From Sedimenticola_A sp040506425 (GTDB taxonomy: Bacteria > Pseudomonadota > Gammaproteobacteria > Chromatiales > Chromatiaceae), in assembly GCA_965224515.1 (NCBI GenBank), contig OZ245051.1, positions 1,178,001 through 1,242,000 on the forward strand: a stretch of DNA of 64,000 nucleotides, given 5' to 3'. Below the pieces are notes generated by a model, which was not told the origin of the DNA, did no database searches, and saw nothing but the letters and a program-made list of their open reading frames with translations. The translations under genes were made by a program, and so were the position numbers. This document shows positions 34,795 through 43,769 of this stretch, one piece after another. How positions within the stretch are numbered: position 1 is the first letter of the stretch; every line of letters begins with the position of its first letter.

Positions 34795-37700
34795 CTAAGA
34801 GACCGATTCTTCCCTGTCAGACAGTGCTTTTCTGATAACAGAAGAGACCTGGTCGGTTTCATTCGGTTTGGTAAGGAACTTATAGATGGAACCTTCATTC
34901 ACCGCCCGTATGGCCAGCTGCATATTTGGATAGGCGGTCAGGAGTATGCGTATTGTACCGGGATAGAGTCCACGTATCTTTTTTAGCATCTCTATACCAT
35001 CCATCTCCGGCATGTACTGATCGGAAATCACCACATCAATTTCCTCTTCTGCCAGACGCTCGAATGCCTTTTCAGCACTATCAACCAGGTACAACTTGTA
35101 GCCATCACTCTTCAGGTGTATACGCATCAGCTCCAAGGTATCAGGATCATCATCAACGATCATGACCGTAGCGGATTCACTGACGCTCAGCTGCTCCCCA
35201 ATATTCAATGATGCATCGCTTTCCAGTAGCTTTTCTATATCTGCCGGCGGCTGTGACGGACTGAAAAGAAAACCCTGCATGCGATCACACAGGTTGCGAC
35301 GTAAATAAGCCGCCTGGGATTGTGTCTCAACACCTTCAGCTACCACGATCATGTCCAGATTATGCGCCATACCGATAATTGTCTTGGCAATTATTGCCTC
35401 GTCCGGATCCTTTACCAAATCCAGGATAAAACTCCGGTCTATTTTAAGAATGTCGAAGGGCAGCTTCCGAAGCTGGGCAAGGGCAGAGTAACCTGTACCA
35501 AAATCATCCACGGCAAGCCTGACCCCTGTCTGCTTGATTCTGTTGAGGGCATTTTTCATCAACTCGGGATTATCCATCACCGTGGTTTCTGTCAGTTCAA
35601 GCACGAGAGATTCCGGATTGAGACCGCTCGTTTCAAGGGCGTCCAGCACGATCTGTTCCGGCTTTTCACCACTCAACTGCCTGCTGGAAAGATTGACCGC
35701 CATGGTTATCTCTCTCAGACCCATCTTCTGCCAGGCCATGTTTTGTCTGCACGCCTCATCCAATACCCATTTACCTAATGGGCGGATCAGGCCAGTCTCT
35801 TCCGCCAGGGGAATGAATTTATCAGGACCTATACGCCCCAACTCAGGGTGAATCCATCTGATCAACGCTTCCACCCCGATGATCACACCACTTCCCAGGT
35901 CCAGTATCGGCTGGTACTCAAGCACCAGTTGCTTATTATCCAATGCACGGCGCAAACCGATCTCAAGCTGCAGGCGTTCAGACGCCTTGGTGGTCAACTC
36001 TTCAGTATAAAAATGGTAACTGTTGCTCCCCTCCTGCTTGGCGCGGTACATGGCTACGTCGGCATTTTTTACCAATGTCGTGACATCTGTTCCGTCATTC
36101 GGATAGATACTGATCCCTATACTGGGTGTTATCCGAAGCTCCTGGTCTTCTATGTGAAGTGGCTCTTCAAACTGTTTCAGCAGTTTTCGTGCAACCTGTC
36201 CGGCTTCCTGTGGATCAATAATTTTCTCAAGCAGGACCGTGAACTCATCACCACCCAATCTTGAAACAGTATCCACATCCCTGACAGCCGACAACAGACG
36301 CTCTGACACTACCTTCAGAACCTGATCACCAACAGGATGCCCAAGGGTGTCATTGATATTCTTAAAGCGATCCAGATCAAGAAATAACACGGCCATTCGC
36401 TGCGAATCCCTCTGGGCATTTGCCAAAGCATGATTGCAGCGCTCGTTGAACAGCCTCCTGTTAGGAAGCTCGGTCAGGTGGTCATAATGGGCAAGATGAG
36501 CTATGTGCTGTTCGGACATCTTTCGTTCTGTAATATCAAAGAAGCTTCCGATGTAGTGGGTGACATAACCGGCATCATTCATCACCGCGGTTATGGTCTC
36601 CCAGGCCGGGAATACCTCGCCATCCTTGCGCCGGTTCCATATTTCACCCTGCCATGAACCTTCCGTATTGACTGTATTCCAAAGTGCGGTATAAAAACTC
36701 TTGTCATAGTGACCTGAACGCATCAAGCGAGGACTGTTACCCATCGCCTCTTCAGGGGTATATCCTGTTATCCTGGTGAATGCCGGATTGACCCGCAGTA
36801 TTCTGCTGTTGGGATCCGTAATCATGATCGCCTCTACCGTGCTGCTGAACACTGATGCGGCAAGCAGGATCTCCTGCTCGATGCGATGACGTTCCTCCAA
36901 CTCACCTTGCAGTTTTTCAGTCTGCTCCGATACCTTGCGTTTGAGGGTGAAGTTCCAACCCACTACGGCAACGAAAAGAGCCATGGAGAAGAGAACCAGT
37001 GTGGTGATAATAAACTCTTTGCCAGGCCTCCAGGTCGTGTTCGCCAGACCAATCCACTTGTTGTAAATGAACTGTTTCTCTTCCGCAGTCAGGCTGGCCA
37101 ATGCCTTGTCCAGAATGCTGCTCAACTCTGGCCAGTCACGCCTGCTCGCAAAAGCCCAGCTGTAGAGATAGCCGGATTCCCCGGCGATGCGCAGATTGGC
37201 GATACCCTCCTGCTCCATGTAGTGGGTCGCAGTTACCAGGTTGCCCACCATTGCATCGGCCAGGCCAAACGAGACCTTGCGCAGGGCGGTCTGCACGTCC
37301 GGTACCGGATCAATTTGTAACTCTGGATAAGTGTGGAGAATAAAGTCATGGGCGGCGTAACCGTCAATCACTGCGACTTTCATGCCTTTCAGGTCTTCCA
37401 TTGAGAGATCCCGCGAGACCTGCTTGCGCACGATAATCGCCGCCGGCACCTCAAACAGGGGGCGTGTGAATCGCATGTACTCAAGACGCTGGGGGGTTGG
37501 ACTTGCCGCCCCCCACATATCGATACTGCGGGACTTTGCCTGTTCCAGCGCCTCGTTCCAGTTACTGAGGCGCACAATTTCAAAATTGATGCCTAAACGT
37601 TTTTCCACCAGGGCAACATAATCCGCCGCCATTCCCAGGTATCTGCCTTCACTGTCAAAATATTCGACCGGATTGAATTCGGGATCAGGTGCCAGGCGGA

Positions 37701-37872
37701 TGTTCTGGTGAGCACTTAGCCACTCTCGCTCTTCCGGTGATAGTTGTGGTTGGGATGAATTTTCGTCTGCTGCAAGTACAGCTCCTGCCTGGAACAGGAG
37801 AGCCAGTATGAGAAAGTGCAGTTTGAACAAGAGACGCATCAATTTTGTCGTATTCTTTACTTGGAACGCCAA
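34795..37872 (-). CDS. Sensor diguanylate cyclase/phosphodiesterase with C-terminal receiver domain
   Basis: 1025 residues. A signal sequence (about 15-35) leads to a periplasmic SBP_bac_3 domain (about 45-275), then TM (about 285-310), PAS (about 340-455), GGDEF with intact RLGGDEF and an RxxD inhibitory site (RDVD) five residues earlier, then EAL with GVEALIRW, DDFGTGYSAL and VAEGVET intact, and finally a receiver domain (about 905-1020, VMIVDDDPDTLELM, D in VVISDQYMPEMDG). Both enzyme motifs look active, so it may make or break cyclic-di-GMP. A receiver domain at the C-terminus of such a protein is unusual. It is a single gene. Confidence 0.93.
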   Translation of the reverse strand: MAFQVKNTTKLMRLLFKLHFLILALLFQAGAVLAADENSSQPQLSPEEREWLSAHQNIRLAPDPEFNPVEYFDSEGRYLGMAADYVALVEKRLGINFEIVRLSNWNEALEQAKSRSIDMWGAASPTPQRLEYMRFTRPLFEVPAAIIVRKQVSRDLSMEDLKGMKVAVIDGYAAHDFILHTYPELQIDPVPDVQTALRKVSFGLADAMVGNLVTATHYMEQEGIANLRIAGESGYLYSWAFASRRDWPELSSILDKALASLTAEEKQFIYNKWIGLANTTWRPGKEFIITTLVLFSMALFVAVVGWNFTLKRKVSEQTEKLQGELEERHRIEQEILLAASVFSSTVEAIMITDPNSRILRVNPAFTRITGYTPEEAMGNSPRLMRSGHYDKSFYTALWNTVNTEGSWQGEIWNRRKDGEVFPAWETITAVMNDAGYVTHYIGSFFDITERKMSEQHIAHLAHYDHLTELPNRRLFNERCNHALANAQRDSQRMAVLFLDLDRFKNINDTLGHPVGDQVLKVVSERLLSAVRDVDTVSRLGGDEFTVLLEKIIDPQEAGQVARKLLKQFEEPLHIEDQELRITPSIGISIYPNDGTDVTTLVKNADVAMYRAKQEGSNSYHFYTEELTTKASERLQLEIGLRRALDNKQLVLEYQPILDLGSGVIIGVEALIRWIHPELGRIGPDKFIPLAEETGLIRPLGKWVLDEACRQNMAWQKMGLREITMAVNLSSRQLSGEKPEQIVLDALETSGLNPESLVLELTETTVMDNPELMKNALNRIKQTGVRLAVDDFGTGYSALAQLRKLPFDILKIDRSFILDLVKDPDEAIIAKTIIGMAHNLDMIVVAEGVETQSQAAYLRRNLCDRMQGFLFSPSQPPADIEKLLESDASLNIGEQLSVSESATVMIVDDDPDTLELMRIHLKSDGYKLYLVDSAEKAFERLAEEEIDVVISDQYMPEMDGIEMLKKIRGLYPGTIRILLTAYPNMQLAIRAVNEGSIYKFLTKPNETDQVSSVIRKALSDREESVS

Positions 37873-38120
37873 ATGCCTGAGAGCTCTACAGCATGCTTAA
37901 AAAATCGATTTTAATAATCCATGACTATGGCCGACCAATTGTGCTGCTATATGCCAATGCCCCAAACCCATTGATACAGCCTCACGCATAAGATCTGCAT
38001 CTAAAGTTAAGCATAGTCGCAAGCCCGGATATTTGGGTGATTTATTCACCTAAGGAAACTGTGGTCAATCAAGTGCAGTGGATACAAATGACTTGAAGCA
38101 GAAAAATGCCGTGAAAGAGG

Positions 38121-39467
38121 CTATTTACCGATACAAAAGCTTGAAAATATACGCCCAAGCAGATCATCAGCCGTAAACTCGCCTGTGATTTCAGACAGGG
38201 CATTTTGTGCCTGGCGAAGATCTTCAGCCAGTAGTTCACCCGACCCGGTATCCTCGAGCGCAACCTGTCCATTCAAAAGCTGCTGAGCTGCACGCCCAAG
38301 GGCATCAAGGTGCCTCCGCCGGGCGATAAATTCACCTTCCTGGCTACCGTGGTAGCCCATCTGCTGCTTGAGGTGATTCCTTAGCAGATCAACGCCCTCG
38401 CCACTGCGCGCAGAGAGTGCTATTTCGATCTCTCCGTCATTTTCACTCAACCCAACAGGCGTACCTGTCACATCGACCTTGTTTCGAACCAGCGTTACAG
38501 GAACACCTTCAGGCAAACTGTTGCGATCAAGCGCATCATGCCCTGGGTCGGCCTGTGCATCGAAAATCCAGAGAACCAGGTCGGCCTGTTGAATCTCCTC
38601 TCGCGCACGACGAATGCCTTCCTGCTCTACCTGGTCGTTGCTCTCTCTCAAACCTGCGGTATCCACCAGGTGCAGTGGCATTCCATCGATCTGGATTCTC
38701 TCCCGCAACAGGTCCCGCGTGGTCCCCGGGATATCGGTGACAATGGCGGATTCCCTGCCTGCCAACGAGTTGAGGAGGCTGGATTTACCGGCATTAGGGC
38801 GGCCGGCGATTACCAGGGTCATGCCGTCTCTGAGCAGCCTTCCTACCTGGGCACTTTTCTCCACAGCGTCGAGTTTATCCATGATCTGCTGTAAGTCAGT
38901 ACTCACTTTTCCATCGGCCAGAAAGTCGATCTCCTCTTCAGGAAAGTCAATTGCCGCTTCAACATACATGCGCAGATGGATGACCTCTTCAACCAGGGTA
39001 TTGATACGCCGGGAAAACTCGCCTTCGAGGGAACGCACTGCCAACCGTGCGGCGGCCGCGGTGCCACTCTCGATCAGATCGGCAATCGCCTCTGCCTGGG
39101 CAAGATCGAGCTTGTCGTTCAAAAAGGCCCGATGACTGAACTCGCCAGGGTGGGCAAGCCGGGCACCGCACTCCAACACACGTTGCAACACCAGGTCCAT
39201 GACGATAGGGCCGCCATGTCCCTGGAGTTCCAGGACATCTTCACCAGTGAATGAGTTTGGAGCAGCAAAGTAGAGCGCAAGGCCTTCATCCAACGCATTG
39301 CCCTGCTGGTCTCTGAACCGGGCATAGCTGGCGAGGCGTGGGGAGGGTAGGCTGCCGATCACAGCCTCGGCAATTGCAGTGACCTGTTTACCCGAAATGC
39401 GGATGATGCCCACTCCGCCCATACCGGGCGGAGTGGCGATCGCAGCGATTGTATCCTGTGTATTCAC
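38121..39467 (-). CDS. mnmE: tRNA modification GTPase MnmE
   Basis: 448 residues from the GTG at 39467 (VNTQDTIAAIATPPGMGGVGIIRISG), aligning with E. coli MnmE (454). The G-domain motifs are GRPNAGKSSLLN, DIPGTTRD, DTAGL and RNKVD; the C-terminal CIGK contains the catalytic cysteine. With MnmG it modifies wobble uridine. It starts 10 bases after yidC ends. A longer in-frame start lies inside yidC and is rejected. Confidence 0.96.
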   Translation of the reverse strand: MNTQDTIAAIATPPGMGGVGIIRISGKQVTAIAEAVIGSLPSPRLASYARFRDQQGNALDEGLALYFAAPNSFTGEDVLELQGHGGPIVMDLVLQRVLECGARLAHPGEFSHRAFLNDKLDLAQAEAIADLIESGTAAAARLAVRSLEGEFSRRINTLVEEVIHLRMYVEAAIDFPEEEIDFLADGKVSTDLQQIMDKLDAVEKSAQVGRLLRDGMTLVIAGRPNAGKSSLLNSLAGRESAIVTDIPGTTRDLLRERIQIDGMPLHLVDTAGLRESNDQVEQEGIRRAREEIQQADLVLWIFDAQADPGHDALDRNSLPEGVPVTLVRNKVDVTGTPVGLSENDGEIEIALSARSGEGVDLLRNHLKQQMGYHGSQEGEFIARRRHLDALGRAAQQLLNGQVALEDTGSGELLAEDLRQAQNALSEITGEFTADDLLGRIFSSFCIGK

Positions 39468-39477
39468 AGGACAACGT

Positions 39478-41163
39478 CTATTTTGCAGCGCCCTCGATCT
39501 GGCGCGTGATGTACCACTGCTGGGCAATGGAGAGCAGGTTATTGGCCACCCAGTAGAGCACCAGACCTGCCGGGAAGAAGGCAAAGAAGATGGTGAATAC
39601 AAATGGCAGGCTCATCATGATTTTGGCCTGCATGGGATCCGGTGGCGCTGGATTCAGCTTCTGCTGGACAAACATGGAGACACCCATGATGACCGGCAGA
39701 ACGTAGTAAGGATCTTTAAGAGAGAGATCCTGAATCCAGAGAATAAAGGGTGCCTGGCGCAATTCAACGCTCTCCAGCAATACCCAGTATAGAGCAATGA
39801 AAAACGGTACCTGGAGCAGGATTGGCAGACAGCCACCCAGGGGATTGATCTTCTCGGTCTTGTAGAGATCCATCATCGCCTGGTTCAGGCGCTGTTTGTC
39901 ATCCCCATAACGATCCTTGAGGGCCTGGATGCGCGGTGTCATCTTGCGCATGTTGGCCATGGACCTGTAGCTGGTCTCCGATAGTTTATAGAGGGCCAGC
40001 TTCAGCAGCAGGGTGAAGATCAGGATTGCCCAACCCCAGTTGCCCACAACGCTGTGTATCCAGTCCAGGCCGATGAACATCGGCTGGGCAATGACCGCGA
40101 GCCAGCCGTAATCCACCGTCAGATCGAGTCCGGGAGCGATCTCCTCGAGCATATTCTGTACTTTGGGCCCGGCAACAAAACCTGTAGTGAAGGTATGGCT
40201 TGCCCCGGCAGCCACCGTTGCTCCCGGAGTATAGGCACCCAGCATGTAACGGCCATTGGGCAACACATTGGTATAGTAGTGATCTTTCTGATCAGCAGCA
40301 GGCACCCAGGCCCCTACAAAATAGTGCTGCAGCATGGCCAGCCAGCCACCCTGGATATCGAGATCCAGCTTGGTATCGGCCATGTCTTCGAAGGAGATCT
40401 TCTGGAACTTCTCTTCCGGGCTGTAGACCGCGCCACCAGTAAAGGTATAGAGAAACTGGGAATCACCGCCTTCTTCCACCGCTTCGCTACGGATAAGCTG
40501 ATGGTACTCACGGCCGGTCCAGGGTTCGGCACTGCCGTTCTCGACGATGTGCTGGACATCGACCAGGTAGTTGCCGCGTTTGAAATTGAACCGCTTTGTG
40601 ACCTTGATACCCTGGTCATTACTCCAGACCAGATCTACCTGCAGGCTGTCCGAGCCATCGCCCATGACATATGCCTGCTTTTCACTCTGGTAAGCCGTCT
40701 CATGATCAGGCGCGCTGCCCTTATCAGATCCAATCAGGCCTGACTGTGCAATAAAGAGATTTGGAGAGGTCGGCTTAAGCAACTGGAACTTCACATCCGG
40801 CTCTTCAACCGAAACCGGATAGTCGTTCAGATAAGCCTTGAGGATGTTGCCACCCTGGGTGTCGATCTCCAGATCATACAGGTCGGTGATGACCTTGATC
40901 GTGTTACCGCTGCCAGCAGGGGCGACTCCGCCCACCGTCGGTACGGCGGTATTTGCACCGCTAACGGTATCGGATGTTGCTGTAGGGGCAGAGGGCACTT
41001 CACCACTGACTGCAGGAGCAGGTTGTCCTGCCACCTGTGCGGCGGTGGAGACAGCCGCACTTTCCTGTACAGCTTGCGGACCGTAGTCCTGGTTCCAGGC
41101 CTGCCACAACAGCAGAAGGATGAAGGCCAGGGAGAAAAACAATATGAGGCGAAGATTGTCCAT
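39478..41163 (-). CDS. yidC: Membrane protein insertase YidC
   Basis: 561 residues (E. coli 548). N-terminal helix (NLRLILFFSLAFILLLLWQAWNQD), a large periplasmic beta domain, and the conserved insertase core (GNWGWAILIFTLLLKLALYKLSETSYRSMANMRKMTPRIQALKDRYGDD..., MSLPFVFTIFFAFFPAGLVLYWVANNLLSIAQQW). It inserts Sec-dependent and independent proteins such as ATP synthase c. The small linker gene yidD, normally between rnpA and yidC, is not here; the 116-bp gap before yidC encodes nothing recognised. Confidence 0.97.
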   Translation of the reverse strand: MDNLRLILFFSLAFILLLLWQAWNQDYGPQAVQESAAVSTAAQVAGQPAPAVSGEVPSAPTATSDTVSGANTAVPTVGGVAPAGSGNTIKVITDLYDLEIDTQGGNILKAYLNDYPVSVEEPDVKFQLLKPTSPNLFIAQSGLIGSDKGSAPDHETAYQSEKQAYVMGDGSDSLQVDLVWSNDQGIKVTKRFNFKRGNYLVDVQHIVENGSAEPWTGREYHQLIRSEAVEEGGDSQFLYTFTGGAVYSPEEKFQKISFEDMADTKLDLDIQGGWLAMLQHYFVGAWVPAADQKDHYYTNVLPNGRYMLGAYTPGATVAAGASHTFTTGFVAGPKVQNMLEEIAPGLDLTVDYGWLAVIAQPMFIGLDWIHSVVGNWGWAILIFTLLLKLALYKLSETSYRSMANMRKMTPRIQALKDRYGDDKQRLNQAMMDLYKTEKINPLGGCLPILLQVPFFIALYWVLLESVELRQAPFILWIQDLSLKDPYYVLPVIMGVSMFVQQKLNPAPPDPMQAKIMMSLPFVFTIFFAFFPAGLVLYWVANNLLSIAQQWYITRQIEGAAK

Positions 41164-41279
41164 TGACTGTCTCAGGTCGGATAAGAAAGGCTAAAAGCTG
41201 CCAGTATCGCAAAAAACAAAGGCCATATTATGACCTGAAATAGACTTTTTGCGGAAGAGATCTGGGAGAGATGATCTGG

Positions 41280-41645
41280 TCATTGTTTTTGACTTCTCTT
41301 AACCAGAATTGACCAATGCTTATCAAGGGAGTGTCTGAGACCTGCCCTGTCATCAAACGGGAGGTTTCGCCGGGCCATCACAACAATGTCCAATCCGCCC
41401 AGTGTATGCTGATGCAGGCGAAAACTTTCCCTGATAAGCCTCTTAATAAGGTTTCGGTCAACGGCGCGTCTGACGTTCTTTTTCGAGATCGCCAACCCCA
41501 ATCTTGGTTCTTCGAGATCACCCGCCCTGAACAAAACGGTAAAAAACTCATCTACCGACTTTTTGGGGCGATCGAATACCCGGCTGAACTCAGCCGGCTT
41601 CAGTAACCGGGCTGATCGCGGAAAGCGCGCCTTGACCGCTTGCAA
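41280..41645 (-). CDS. rnpA: Ribonuclease P protein component
   Basis: 121 residues (E. coli 119). The RNR motif region is KKNVRRAVDRNLIKRLIRESFR, and RLLKPAEFSRVFDRPKKS is a conserved N-terminal block. It binds the RNase P RNA for tRNA 5' maturation. It follows rpmH by 11 bases. Confidence 0.96.
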   Translation of the reverse strand: MQAVKARFPRSARLLKPAEFSRVFDRPKKSVDEFFTVLFRAGDLEEPRLGLAISKKNVRRAVDRNLIKRLIRESFRLHQHTLGGLDIVVMARRNLPFDDRAGLRHSLDKHWSILVKRSQKQ

Positions 41646-41656
41646 AAGCTGAAGGA

Positions 41657-41791
41657 TCAGGGGGTCAGGCGGGCACGGCCTTTGGCACGACGGGCGTTGA
41701 TCACCTTGCGGCCATTGCGGGTGGCCATGCGAGCACGGAAACCGTGGGTACGGGCGCGCTTCAGATTGCTTGGCTGAAATGTTCTTTTCAT
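41657..41791 (-). CDS. rpmH: 50S ribosomal protein L34
   Basis: 44 residues: starts MKRTFQPSNLKRARTHGFRA and ends AKGRARLTP, with RMATRNGRKVINARR between them. Complete and highly conserved. It is the first gene of the rpmH-rnpA-yidC-mnmE cluster that flanks dnaA in gammaproteobacteria; it diverges from dnaA. Confidence 0.97.
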   Translation of the reverse strand: MKRTFQPSNLKRARTHGFRARMATRNGRKVINARRAKGRARLTP

Positions 41792-42171
41792 GACTCTCTA
41801 CCAGTATTGATTCAGGCCCTATTTACCCTGTAAATAAAAGCCGTGGAAAAAAGAGGCGTAGAGTACTTTGAGCGGCCTATGGATGTCAACAGCAGAAGTA
41901 GCTAAATATGTCCGGTAAGTTTAACCTCTGGCTACATTTTTCAGTGCTGAAACTAATAAAAAAGACCTGTGGATAAGTCGCAAAAAGCGGGGTAGACTTT
42001 AGTCCACTGATCAGGTGGGGAGACGGCAGCAAAACAGACGTCATCACCCAGATTATAGTAATAAATTTCCTGGTATCATAAATAAGTCTGCCTGGCACTG
42101 AGTTTCCCGCCGCCAGGGCAGAAAACAAAGTTTTGCCCCTTTGTCGAAATGGCACTTAACAGTATGAGAAC
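41792..42171. promoter_or_regulatory. rpmH-dnaA divergent intergenic region
   Basis: 380 bases with no gene. It must contain promoters for rpmH (minus) and dnaA (plus). One perfect DnaA-box sequence on the minus strand, TGTGGATAA, lies at 41968-41976. A TATCATAAATAAG stretch at about 42074 is AT-rich. In Pseudomonas oriC lies in this interval, but the box number here is lower than in the dnaA-dnaN gap. Confidence 0.5.
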
Positions 42172-43548
42172 TTGAGCGTGGATCTTTGGAGCAAGTGCGT
42201 AGATCGCCTTGAAGGGGAGTTATCCCCACAGCAGTTTAACACCTGGATCCGGCCTCTCCAGACAGTGGAGGATAGTGCCTGTATACGCTTGCTGGCCCCA
42301 AACCAGTTCGTACTCAACTGGGTTAAGAATCACTATCTGTCGCATATCAATGACTTCCTTTCAGAGCTCGCTGGCGGTAAGCCGCCAGAAATAATCATTG
42401 AGATAGGCAGCAAGGCAAAAGCTCAAAAGCATAAGCCGTCAGCTGATATACCAGCCACTGCTGATGAACAGAGGTCTCCCTCCCCCCTGCCCAGGGTTCG
42501 TGTAAAGCAGGCTCAGGAGAGGGTTCAGAGTAACCTCAACCGGGATTTTACTTTCGATACCTTTGTTGAGGGCAAATCGAACCAGCTTGCACGGGCAGCT
42601 TCCATGCAGATTGGGGAGAACCCCGGAACGGTTTACAATCCCCTCTTTATCTACGGTGGAGTAGGGCTTGGCAAAACCCACCTGATGCATGCGGTTGGCA
42701 ATACCATTCTCGAGAAAAGCCCCAACGCCAAGGTTGTTTATCTCCATTCCGAGGGTTTTGTTGCTGAGATGGTAAAAGCACTTCAGCACAACACTATCGA
42801 TGACTTCAAACGCCGTTATCGTTCTGTTAATGCGTTGTTAATAGATGATGTACAGTTCTTTGCAGGAAAGGAGCGCTCCCAGGAGGAGTTCTTCCACACC
42901 TTCAATGCATTGTTTGAATCACAACAGCAGATTATTCTCTCAAGTGACAGGTTTCCAAAAGAGGTAACCGGGCTTGAAGAGAGATTGAAATCACGTTTCG
43001 GCTGGGGGCTTACGGTTGCAATCGAACCACCTGATCTCGAAACCCGGGTCGCCATTCTGAAAAGTAAGGCTGACCAACTGTTTGGTGTTGACCTGCCCAA
43101 CGAAGTTGCCTTTTTTATCGGTAAGCGGGTTAGATCAAACATACGTGAACTGGAAGGTGCTTTGCGTCGGATAGTCGCTAATGCCGAATTCACAGGCAGA
43201 CCGATTACCCAGGAGTTTGCAAAGGATGCCCTGCGTGACATGCTTGCAGCGCAGGACAAGCAGGTAACCATTGAAAACATACAGAAGACCGTTGCAGAGT
43301 ATTTCAAGATAAGGACTTCGGATCTGCTTTCAGCGAAGAGAAGCCGAACCATTGCAAGGCCCAGGCAGATAGCGATGACCCTGGCCAAAGAGTTGACCAG
43401 CCACAGCCTGCCGGAGATAGGTGAGGCCTTTGGGGGGCGGGATCACACAACGGTTCTTTATGCCACAAGAAAGGTTGCGGAGCTTAAAGAGAGCGATAGC
43501 CGGATTGCAGAGGACTATGCAAACCTGTTAAGAACTCTTACAAGCTAG
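42172..43548 (+). CDS. dnaA: Chromosomal replication initiator DnaA
   Basis: 458 residues. Domain I starts MSVDLWSKCVDRLEGELSPQQFNTWI; AAA+ domain has GGVGLGKTHLMHAVG and LLIDDVQFF; domain IV has GEAFGGRDHTTVLYATRKV for DnaA-box recognition. The TTG start at 42172 gives a length matching E. coli (MSLSLW); a GTG at 42178 is an alternative. A near-DnaA box (TTATCCCCA, 42220-42228) lies inside the gene. It is followed by dnaN. Confidence 0.97.
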   Translation: MSVDLWSKCVDRLEGELSPQQFNTWIRPLQTVEDSACIRLLAPNQFVLNWVKNHYLSHINDFLSELAGGKPPEIIIEIGSKAKAQKHKPSADIPATADEQRSPSPLPRVRVKQAQERVQSNLNRDFTFDTFVEGKSNQLARAASMQIGENPGTVYNPLFIYGGVGLGKTHLMHAVGNTILEKSPNAKVVYLHSEGFVAEMVKALQHNTIDDFKRRYRSVNALLIDDVQFFAGKERSQEEFFHTFNALFESQQQIILSSDRFPKEVTGLEERLKSRFGWGLTVAIEPPDLETRVAILKSKADQLFGVDLPNEVAFFIGKRVRSNIRELEGALRRIVANAEFTGRPITQEFAKDALRDMLAAQDKQVTIENIQKTVAEYFKIRTSDLLSAKRSRTIARPRQIAMTLAKELTSHSLPEIGEAFGGRDHTTVLYATRKVAELKESDSRIAEDYANLLRTLTS

Positions 43549-43769
43549 TGTGGATAAACTGTGCATGTTTCAGCTATAAATGAACAACTGCAAGTTATCC
43601 ACAAACGGTAAACAGGATAATTCAGGATAATACCTGGGTTTTAAACAGCGAAAAATCAAGATAACTTATTGATAATCAACAATAAAATAAAGTTATCCAC
43701 CAAAAAATTGCTGCTTAATAACAATAGTAAGTAATAAATAAACATTTATATTATTAAGAGAGCTTCGAT
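43549..43769. promoter_or_regulatory. Probable oriC between dnaA and dnaN
   Basis: Three DnaA boxes are visible: TGTGGATAA on the minus sense at 43549-43557, TTATCCACA at 43595-43603, and TTATCCACC (one mismatch) at 43693-43701. Degenerate GGATAA repeats lie at about 43615-43632. The stretch 43640-43769 is strongly AT-rich and fits a DNA-unwinding element. Genes diverge from this locus on both sides (rpmH side minus, dnaN side plus). dnaN's promoter must also be here or in dnaA. Confidence 0.65.

Noticed and set aside
41000..41279. A possible yidD on either strand near yidC
   Set aside because: The only frame there overlaps yidC and lacks YidD motifs.
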